64,000 nucleotides of DNA from an uncultured Pseudomonadota bacterium (lineage in GTDB: Bacteria; Myxococcota_A; UBA796; CAJQPC01), in assembly GCA_913060515.1 (NCBI GenBank), contig CAJXRZ010000025.1:1-64000 (forward strand), given 5' to 3'. A program made the position numbers and the translations under genes. Below, piece by piece: positions 22,978-29,684 of the stretch. How positions within the stretch are numbered: position 1 is the stretch's first letter; every line of letters begins with the position of its first letter. Below the pieces are notes generated by a model. It did no database searches, had not been told where the DNA came from, and worked only from the letters and a program-made list of their open reading frames with translations.

Positions 22978-24980
22978 GCGAATCGCGGGCTCAAACAGCG
23001 CTTCTCGAGGGCAGCCTCCACGCTGTTCAGACGTGGATCCACGCCTTGGTGCCTGGGGTGCGCGGCCCCATGGACGCACGCTGGCAGGAGCTGCTCACCC
23101 GTCTCTCCTCCCAAGGCGGCGCGCAGGCCTTGTTCCTTGGGCCGGAGGGCTCCCCAGCCTTCGTGCTCTTGGACTGGCTTGGTCGTGGACTGGGCAGCCG
23201 CCCCGAGGACCTGGAGCGTGCCGGCACCGCGATGTTGGCGCTGTACTTGGCCGTGCGCATCCAAGACGACCTGGTCGACGCCGGACGCCCCCCTCAGGAG
23301 GCCTACCTTCAGCAGCTCATGAGCGGTTGGGCGGTGAGCCTGCTCGAGGGTCCGGAGAGCGCCCAGGACTGGCAGGCGGTCATGGGACCCTTCGCGGCCG
23401 CGGCGCTGGAAGACCTGAGCTGGCGTAGCCATGGCTTGCCCTGGACGGAGCGGGCCATGTCCATTCAGGGAGACAAATATCTACCGGTCGTTCTGCCGCT
23501 CCTCTGGCTCGCCCGACGGGCAGGCAGACCCGAGCTGGTCCTTGAGCTCACGACGCTGATTCAGACCCTTGGACGGCCTCTTCAGCTCACCAATGATCTG
23601 CTGGGCGCCGCCCGGGACTTGGAAGAGGGGCAGCGCAGCGCCTACTTGGCGACCTTGGAGCTGGACCCGCGTCAGCATGGCGTGGGGGACCTGAGCTCGG
23701 CGGAGCGTCGCAGCTGGAAGTCGGGCGCGCTCCGCAGCTTTGTGGCCCGCATTGACGCCGAGCTGGGGCAAGTGGCCTCGCTTGCAGCCACCTTTGGCTT
23801 TGGGCCGGAGCTGGAGGCCCACCTGGGGACGCGCCGCAGTGCCCTCTCGCGCCGCGCCTTGCGTCTGTCCACCCGCACCGCTTTCGGGGGCCAGTACTTG
23901 ATGGCGGACATCGAGTTGACCCGGCGCTGCAACCTGCGCTGCCCAGACTGCTTTGTCTTTGCCCAAGAAGCGGACATGAACGCGCTGGACGAGCTGGACC
24001 CCAGCCTGGTCATGGCCCTGCTCGAAGAGCTCAGTGGCTATCAGACCGACCTGCACCTCACCGGAGGAGAGCCCTTCTTCTACCCGGCGATCTGGGAAGT
24101 CTTGGAGGCCGCCGATCGACTGGGCTTCTCGAAGATCCTCATCAACACCAACGGGGGACTGTTGGGGGATGAGGAGCTGGCCCGCTTGGGGGCGATGCGC
24201 GCCAGCGTTCACCTGATGGTCAGCATCGACGGTCCACCTGGGGTGCATGAGCGCGTACGAGGCCAGACGCAGACCGAGAAGGCTCTGCGCGCACTGCGCC
24301 TGGCGCCCAAGCACGGCGTCAACGCCACCCCGGCGACCATCCTGACGGGCGATCTGCTGGACTTCGGCGTGGAAGCTTGGGGGGACTGGCTGGCCGAGCG
24401 CATCGAAGGCTGGCGAGAGATGACCCTCTGGCCGCTCTTTGTGGCACCCGAGGCGGTGCACCACGGCGCTGGGCGTCCCCTGAGCACCGAGGATCTGGAT
24501 CGCACCGCCCGCCAGTGCTCGGCCCTGTACCACCAAGGTCGACGGGTGGTGGTCGCCGACTACCCCGTGGTCAACCCGATGCTGCAGCACTACGGCGTGC
24601 CCGCCGAGAGCCTCTGGCAGTGCACGGCGGGCGTCTCCCGGATCTGTGTGCAGGCCGACAAGAGCGTCACCCCCTGCCACCCCTTCCGCCGTGCTTTGGC
24701 GCAGGTGGATCACCACAGCGTGCGCGGCTTTGTGCAGCGCGCTCTGGGGCACCCCGACGCCCATGTCATGGGGGCGAGGATGCATACCGGGTGCGGTAGC
24801 TGTGAGCACAAGAATGTATGCGGCAATTGTCAGGCCGCTGTTGTAGGTCTAGGGCACCCCTTTGGCGGCAATGACGCCCGCTGTCGGGATGCTCTGGCCC
24901 TTTTGGTTGGGGAGCCGGTGCCGGCTCTCCCCATTGATGAGACCCAACCCTTAAGTACGGAGAGCTCCGATGCTTCCTGA
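22974..24980 (+). CDS. Fusion: class I isoprenoid-synthase-like domain + radical SAM/SPASM domain
   Basis: The 668-residue protein has two parts. Residues ~70-290 look like a class I isoprenoid synthase: an aspartate-rich motif YLAVRIQDDLVDAG (D98-D99-x-x-D102) and a second motif GRPLQLTNDLLGAARDLEEG (N207-D208), with a helical layout shared by polyprenyl, ComQ-type and phytoene synthases. Residues ~310-640 are a radical SAM enzyme: RRCNLRCPDC gives C319-x3-C323-x2-C326 for the 4Fe-4S/SAM site. HLTGGEP follows, and then a Cys-rich C-terminus (CTAGVSRIC, TPCHPF, CGSCEHKNVCGNC) of the SPASM type that holds auxiliary clusters in peptide-modifying enzymes. It overlaps the protease before it (4 bp) and the small peptide after it (11 bp). 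A peptide-modifying role is inferred; whether the isoprenoid domain makes or transfers a prenyl group is unknown. Confidence 0.8.
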   Translation: MSESRAQTALLEGSLHAVQTWIHALVPGVRGPMDARWQELLTRLSSQGGAQALFLGPEGSPAFVLLDWLGRGLGSRPEDLERAGTAMLALYLAVRIQDDLVDAGRPPQEAYLQQLMSGWAVSLLEGPESAQDWQAVMGPFAAAALEDLSWRSHGLPWTERAMSIQGDKYLPVVLPLLWLARRAGRPELVLELTTLIQTLGRPLQLTNDLLGAARDLEEGQRSAYLATLELDPRQHGVGDLSSAERRSWKSGALRSFVARIDAELGQVASLAATFGFGPELEAHLGTRRSALSRRALRLSTRTAFGGQYLMADIELTRRCNLRCPDCFVFAQEADMNALDELDPSLVMALLEELSGYQTDLHLTGGEPFFYPAIWEVLEAADRLGFSKILINTNGGLLGDEELARLGAMRASVHLMVSIDGPPGVHERVRGQTQTEKALRALRLAPKHGVNATPATILTGDLLDFGVEAWGDWLAERIEGWREMTLWPLFVAPEAVHHGAGRPLSTEDLDRTARQCSALYHQGRRVVVADYPVVNPMLQHYGVPAESLWQCTAGVSRICVQADKSVTPCHPFRRALAQVDHHSVRGFVQRALGHPDAHVMGARMHTGCGSCEHKNVCGNCQAAVVGLGHPFGGNDARCRDALALLVGEPVPALPIDETQPLSTESSDAS

Positions 24981-25224
24981 GAATCCAAGTGAGAAGGCCC
25001 TGAGCTTTGTCGACTTCTGCAAGGCCCCTGGCCGTGAGAAGCACTTCGCCGTGGCATGCTTTGTTCTGAACGCTACCGACCCCGGTCGCGAGAACGCCCT
25101 GACCCAGCTGGCTGAGAGCTGGGGTTTTCCCCTTGGCGCTGACGACGCCGCCGCACTGGTCGAGTCCTTTGATGCAGAAGCCGCAGAGACCGATGGCGGA
25201 ATCCGACCCGACATGCTCAGCTGA
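24970..25224 (+). CDS. 84-residue candidate RiPP precursor with Nif11-like leader
   Basis: The ATG at 24970 lies inside the end of the radical SAM gene, with GGAG (24960-24963) 6 nt upstream, so translation is probably coupled. Residues ~7-66 follow the Nif11 leader pattern: a first helix (ALSFVDFCKAPGREKHF), a middle Asp-Pro, and LTQLAESWGFPLGADDAAAL, comparable to the A-x-x-x-G-(F/Y)-x-(F/L)-T-x-E-D/E ending of that family. Gly76-Gly77 then precedes only seven residues (IRPDMLS). There is one Trp (W51) and two Cys (C17, C30), all before the Gly-Gly. Radical SAM neighbours often modify such peptides. Its last 32 bases overlap the kinase gene. It could instead be an unrelated small protein; the identification is by eye only. 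Confidence 0.55.
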   Translation: MLPENPSEKALSFVDFCKAPGREKHFAVACFVLNATDPGRENALTQLAESWGFPLGADDAAALVESFDAEAAETDGGIRPDMLS

Positions 25225-27550
25225 GCCTGACGTGAGCTGGCATTACTGGGGCGGATTTGCCCTGATGGTGCTGGCCACGGTCTTTGTGGCCCTTGGATTG
25301 ACCCAGGGTCGAGACCTGGAAGGCGCGCATTTTGCGGACTCCGCGGAGTGCGAAGTGCGCTTTGAGGGCGCCTGCGTCTCGCAGATCGGGGAGGTGGTGC
25401 TCGACCGCTCGCTTCGCGACCCCGGCTTGAGCATGGGCGTGGGCGAGTTTCGCGCTTGGGGTGCGCAGCAAGGGCAGCTCTTCGCCTTGGGCGCGCAGGT
25501 GGACGTACACACCAGCGCCGCCGTTACGTCGGTCCCGAGCTCGAAGGCCCCGACTCCTTGGCTCTTGGTGCTCTTTGGCGTGACCGTCTCTTGGGGAGTG
25601 GCGGGCGTAGGCTTCTGGGCAGGACGTCGCCGCGGAGGCTTGCTGGGGCGCTCTCTGATGTTGGTGTCCGTCGGCACGGCGCTCAACCTTCTTCCGGCGG
25701 TCTTCGTCGGGCTGCGGCCTCTCCTCGTGCCGGGCTGGGCTGGGGTCGGCATTCACGTCTTGAACCTGCTTGGGGCGCTCGGCGGCGTGCTGGCGCTCTT
25801 GTCTTTTGCCCTTCAGTTTCCCCTGAGCCTGGTCAAACCAGAGCGCATGTACAAGCTGATGCGCATTGGCTGGTTTGCGGTGCCACTCGTGACGGCCTTC
25901 GACCTGCTCGGTCTCTCGGGTTTGGTGCAGATCGCAACCTTCCCGCCGACATTCGGAGCCGCCGGCGCCTTGATCTACGGCGCGGTGAAGAGCAAGGCGG
26001 TGGTCCAGCGCATGCAGGGCGGCTGGATTGGTTGGGGCTTTGGCGCCACGGTCTTGGTCGCCATGATCATCAACACGCCCGCCATGCTGGGGCAGCCGCT
26101 GCCGCCCAAGCTCTACTTTATTGGCACCACTCTGGCGCTCCTACCGGTGCCCGTTGGTTTGGGCCTCGCTGCCGTGGAGTTCCGCCTGCTCTTGGTGCGC
26201 AGCGCTCTGCAGTGGCTGACCGCTGTGGGCGGCGCCGCCATCTTGATCTTGATCTATGGCGCAGTGAGTGGAGCAGAGTCCTCGGCGTTGCTCCTGCTGA
26301 TTCCGGCCTTGGGTCTTCTGCTCGGTATGGTGCCCCGGGCCTTTGGACGTACCCAGGAAGAGGCCCGGCTGGCCCTGGAGCGGCTGCCCCATGAGCTGGC
26401 CGGAACCGAGGACCTGCCCCAGGCCAAGGCTTTGTTCTTGGAGCGTGTGCGGGCCATCGCGGGCAGCCGTCCTGCGGTCTTGCACCTGCGCAAGGGCGGC
26501 GCAGAGCTGCCCTGGGAAGGGATTCCCGAGCTTGGCCTGATGCTCTCCGACGGAATGAGCGCCAACCCCGCCCAGGCTTGGCTGGCCAAGGAAGAGGTCG
26601 AGGTGCTCATCCCGGTCGGCACCTCCTCCGGTCTGATCGGTGTCTTGACCCTCGGCTCTGGCTCAGGCTCCCTGCCGCCGGCGCGTGATCTGGAGGCCTT
26701 GCAGACCGCTGCCGCCGCGATGGGCACGACCGTCAGTCACCGACTGGCCGTGGACACCATCGTCGCCATGAACCGTGAGCTGGAGGGCTTGGTTGAGCGC
26801 CGAACGGTGGAGCGCGATGAGGCCCGTCTCAAGTCTTTCCGCTGGGAGCGCGTTGCAGCCCTGAGCACCCTGTCCGCTGGAATTGGCCACGAGCTGGCCT
26901 CGCCTTTGGGGGTCGCGCTCTCATCGATGGACCAGGTCATGCGCAACCTGGAGAAGGAGCGCTACGACCGAGTGGAGCGCTTCGCCCGCCTCTCCCTGGA
27001 CGGTGTACGCCGGGCCTCTGAGATCGTGCGCAACCTCCAGATTTTCTCCCAGCCGGGCATTGACCGCTTGCAGCGCTTCGACCCGTCCAAGGGCATCGAT
27101 CTCTCGGTTCGCCTGCTCCAGAAGCGCATGGACCGAAAGGGACTTCAGATCGAGGTACACGGCGTCGCGCCCAAGCTGCGCGGCTACCCCGTGCTCGTCC
27201 AGCAGGTCGTCTACAACCTGCTCCACAACGCCGTGAAGATGAGCCCGCAAGACGGCGTGGTGCGGCTCAACTTTTCCCAGCAGGACGACAAGATGCGCTT
27301 GGAGGTCGTCGACCAGGGGCCGGGCATCCCCGAGGAGCTGCGACGCACCCTCTTCGACCCCTTCGAGACCACCCAAGACGACGCCACAGCCTCGGGCCTT
27401 GGGCTCTCGCTCTGCGCGAGCTTCGTGACCTTGCATGGTGGGGTGATTTATCAGGAAGATCCACCAGAAGGGGGCGCGCGATTCGTTATCGAGTTGCCCC
27501 TGGAGGGCCCCCCCGAAGGGGACAAGGTCGGAGTGCTTCAAGGGCTCTGA
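25193..27550 (+). CDS. Polytopic membrane sensor histidine kinase
   Basis: The protein has 785 residues from ATG 25193; GTG 25232 is an alternative. A first membrane helix (~19-35) is followed by an extracytoplasmic domain of ~85 residues with paired Cys (AECEVRFEGACVSQIG). Seven to eight membrane helices (~115-360) come next, then a GAF-like cytosolic domain (~380-520), a coiled coil, and a HisKA/HATPase core. The phosphoacceptor is H566 in AGIGHELASPLG; N-, G1- and G2-type boxes read NLLHNAVKM, VDQGPGIP and GLGLSL. A helix, an external domain and several helices before the kinase is also the layout of the ComX receptor ComP, though the HisKA core differs. It overlaps the peptide gene, so it may sense the processed peptide (inference). 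Confidence 0.85.
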   Translation: MAESDPTCSAEPDVSWHYWGGFALMVLATVFVALGLTQGRDLEGAHFADSAECEVRFEGACVSQIGEVVLDRSLRDPGLSMGVGEFRAWGAQQGQLFALGAQVDVHTSAAVTSVPSSKAPTPWLLVLFGVTVSWGVAGVGFWAGRRRGGLLGRSLMLVSVGTALNLLPAVFVGLRPLLVPGWAGVGIHVLNLLGALGGVLALLSFALQFPLSLVKPERMYKLMRIGWFAVPLVTAFDLLGLSGLVQIATFPPTFGAAGALIYGAVKSKAVVQRMQGGWIGWGFGATVLVAMIINTPAMLGQPLPPKLYFIGTTLALLPVPVGLGLAAVEFRLLLVRSALQWLTAVGGAAILILIYGAVSGAESSALLLLIPALGLLLGMVPRAFGRTQEEARLALERLPHELAGTEDLPQAKALFLERVRAIAGSRPAVLHLRKGGAELPWEGIPELGLMLSDGMSANPAQAWLAKEEVEVLIPVGTSSGLIGVLTLGSGSGSLPPARDLEALQTAAAAMGTTVSHRLAVDTIVAMNRELEGLVERRTVERDEARLKSFRWERVAALSTLSAGIGHELASPLGVALSSMDQVMRNLEKERYDRVERFARLSLDGVRRASEIVRNLQIFSQPGIDRLQRFDPSKGIDLSVRLLQKRMDRKGLQIEVHGVAPKLRGYPVLVQQVVYNLLHNAVKMSPQDGVVRLNFSQQDDKMRLEVVDQGPGIPEELRRTLFDPFETTQDDATASGLGLSLCASFVTLHGGVIYQEDPPEGGARFVIELPLEGPPEGDKVGVLQGL

Positions 27551-28505
27551 GTGCGGCCGCTGTGTTGATGGCCACGCTCCCAAATGGGGTCATGCCGCCG
27601 TGCATCGCGGGCACCAAATACCAGGGGCTGGGGGGCCAGGAGCCATCCCAGCGCTGGGTCTGTATCAGACGTACAAGCAGCTGTTCCCGCCGTCGAGCGC
27701 TCAGCCGATCTCCCATAAACGAGGCCACCTTGGCCACCGCCAAGGGGCCCCAGTCCGACACCGTCGCGCTGGCCATCATTCGCTCCAAGCCAAGGTGGGC
27801 GCGTCCCTGGTCCCGGAGACCTTGGGCCACCAGGACCGAGGTCACGACGGGGTCTGGATAGTGGGTCCCCTGCACCCAGGGGCGCAGGGCCGCCAGGGCG
27901 TCCAGAAGGGAGGGGTTCACGGGGATCCCGTGCCGGGCTGCGGCGCTCAGGGCCCGTCCGCTCACCCCATGGCAGTGGGGGCCGAACCAGCCTTCACCCT
28001 GCCAGACGGGCATGGGGTTCTGGGCCAGCCCCCAAGCTAGGCGCTCCAGTGCGCCTGGCAGTAGGGGGCTGGGGGCTCTGGCCAGGGCGATCGCGGCGGC
28101 GCTGTCTAGGTCGCCGGGCATCTCCGGCAGCTCGGCGTAGTAGCGGTCATGGGCCTGAGCGGGGAGGGGGTGTGCGGCCTCCAAGAGCCCCTGGTGAAGC
28201 AGCGCGGGGAAGAGCTGGCCCCGCAACACATCTCTGTGGACCAGGCCGCTGCGCTGAATTTCGACGGGTGGGGATTGGCCGTAGGTAGCATCCCGCGCAC
28301 TTTTCTGTGCCACCTCCCACACCCCTTGGCGCAGGCCGTCTAGGTCCGTCTCCGCCTTGCGCCAAAGCATCCTTGCTCGCGCATGGGGCGGGAACACCCG
28401 CGGATCTGCGTCCGCCAAAGCTTGATGGCTGCTGGGCTGCTCGGAGGCGAGCCAAGCCGCGAGGGGACCCAGGTGGGTGTCCACGGCAGCAATCCAGGGG
28501 TGCAT
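27486..28505 (-). CDS. Alpha/alpha-toroid protein of the terpene cyclase/prenyltransferase fold
   Basis: The 339-residue protein is helical with repeat motifs of class II terpene cyclases: LIQTQRWDGSWPPSPWY, a QW-type motif, followed by INTAAALRALEAL. GDLDSAAAIALARAP resembles the D-x-D-x region of those enzymes but lacks a full D-x-D-D. At about half the length of squalene-hopene cyclase it would be a single-barrel protein. There is no signal peptide. GGAG lies upstream of the ATG. The gene runs opposite to its neighbours and its 3' end overlaps the kinase by 65 bp, while its start faces the response regulator. A link to the isoprenoid-synthase domain at 22974 is suggested by shared chemistry; activity is uncertain. 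Confidence 0.65.
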   Translation of the reverse strand: MHPWIAAVDTHLGPLAAWLASEQPSSHQALADADPRVFPPHARARMLWRKAETDLDGLRQGVWEVAQKSARDATYGQSPPVEIQRSGLVHRDVLRGQLFPALLHQGLLEAAHPLPAQAHDRYYAELPEMPGDLDSAAAIALARAPSPLLPGALERLAWGLAQNPMPVWQGEGWFGPHCHGVSGRALSAAARHGIPVNPSLLDALAALRPWVQGTHYPDPVVTSVLVAQGLRDQGRAHLGLERMMASATVSDWGPLAVAKVASFMGDRLSARRREQLLVRLIQTQRWDGSWPPSPWYLVPAMHGGMTPFGSVAINTAAALRALEALRPCPLRGGPPGATR

Positions 28506-28565
28506 TTGGGGTCTCCTCGAGCGGCCCTCGCGCTATCCTGCTGGAGTCCCACAAAGGTGTTTGCC

Positions 28566-29675
28566 GTGAAGGCTACCGCGTCTCCGCTCCCTGTTCTCTT
28601 GGTCGTCGACGATGACGAGCTCGTCATCGATGGGCTCGAGGCGACTTTTGAGGATGACTTCCAGGTCCTGACCGCTGGCTCTGCCGAGCGCGCCCGGGAG
28701 CTGGTCGCTGAGCACAGCATCGACATCGTGATCTCCGATGACCGCCTGCCACAAGAGTCCGGGGTGTCCTTCCTTGGCTGGCTGGCCACAGCGCAGCCAA
28801 CGGTGGTGCGCATCCTGCTCACGGGCTTCTTCTCGGAGCCGGGAGATGTGCGTCAGGCCATCAACCAGGGACGCATGTGGCATTACATGCGCAAGCCTTG
28901 GGAGGCGGGCGCGATGGAGAACATCGTGAACCGCGCCCTGGAGTCCAAGCAACAGGCTCAGGCTTTGCTGGACGCCGAGAAGCGCTACCGAGGCCTGTTC
29001 TCTTCGGTTCCCACGCCGCTCTTTACGGCCGACTTGGATGGCAAGGGCCGCATGTGGAACCCGGCCTTCGCGGACATGCTCCAAGACTGGCCCGGAGCGG
29101 GTCTAAGCATCGCCGAGCGTTTGCCCGCGGGCAGTTGGGCCTCGCTTGTGGCCGGTCTGCGAGATGGGGAGGAGGAGGCCACCCAGGATCTGGGTATTCG
29201 CGCCGCAGATGGGAAGGTCGCTGTACACCTCACCCTTCGAAAGGACGCCGCAGACGAGGTCACTGGAATTGTGCGCATCCTTCAGGACGGACAGCGCGCC
29301 AGCCCCGCCCGAAGCACGGGTGTGGGCGCCAAACACATCTTGGTGTTGGACGAGAACGTCAGCCAACGGCGCTTGCTGCGTCGCGCACTGGAGCGCAGCG
29401 CCTTTGAGCTGCTCGAGGCTGAGGGGCTCCCACAGTGCCTGCAGATCCTGGCCCAGGGCCCAGCTGAGCTGGTCTTGCTTCAGGGGGAGCGTGAGCAGAT
29501 TCCCTTGGTCGAAGGCATCCTTGAGCGTCACCCAGATCAAGTTGTCCTCTTTTGTACGCCCGACGTAGACCACTCCTCTGTGCAGGCATTGGCCACACGG
29601 GGCGTGCGCCTGCTCGCGATGCCATACAGCCTCAATGCGCTGCTCGAAGCGGTCAGGGGCCAATCGCCCGACTAA
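28566..29675 (+). CDS. Response regulator: REC-PAS-degenerate REC
   Basis: The protein has 369 residues from GTG 28566; GTG 28557 is equally possible. The N-terminal receiver has VLLVVDDDELVIDGLEATF, phosphoacceptor Asp in DIVISDDRLPQESG, the Thr in ILLTGFF and Lys in YMRKPWEAG. A PAS-like domain follows (~145-255, EKRYRGLFSSVPTPLFTADL). The C-terminal ~110 residues start HILVLDENVSQRRLLRRALE, a receiver-like fold without an obvious phosphoacceptor. There is no DNA-binding or enzymatic output domain, so it probably signals by protein contact. It is the likely partner of the kinase at 25193, from which the toroid gene separates it. It is 60 bp from the divergent toroid start. Confidence 0.82.
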   Translation: MKATASPLPVLLVVDDDELVIDGLEATFEDDFQVLTAGSAERARELVAEHSIDIVISDDRLPQESGVSFLGWLATAQPTVVRILLTGFFSEPGDVRQAINQGRMWHYMRKPWEAGAMENIVNRALESKQQAQALLDAEKRYRGLFSSVPTPLFTADLDGKGRMWNPAFADMLQDWPGAGLSIAERLPAGSWASLVAGLRDGEEEATQDLGIRAADGKVAVHLTLRKDAADEVTGIVRILQDGQRASPARSTGVGAKHILVLDENVSQRRLLRRALERSAFELLEAEGLPQCLQILAQGPAELVLLQGEREQIPLVEGILERHPDQVVLFCTPDVDHSSVQALATRGVRLLAMPYSLNALLEAVRGQSPD

Positions 29676-29684
29676 GGTGTGGGC

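Noticed and set aside
22024-29675. Direct assignment as a ComQXPA system
   Set aside because: The precursor lacks a C-terminal Trp, the regulator has no LuxR-type output, the kinase core is HisKA type, and the synthase is fused to a radical SAM domain. Similarity is kept only as an analogy.
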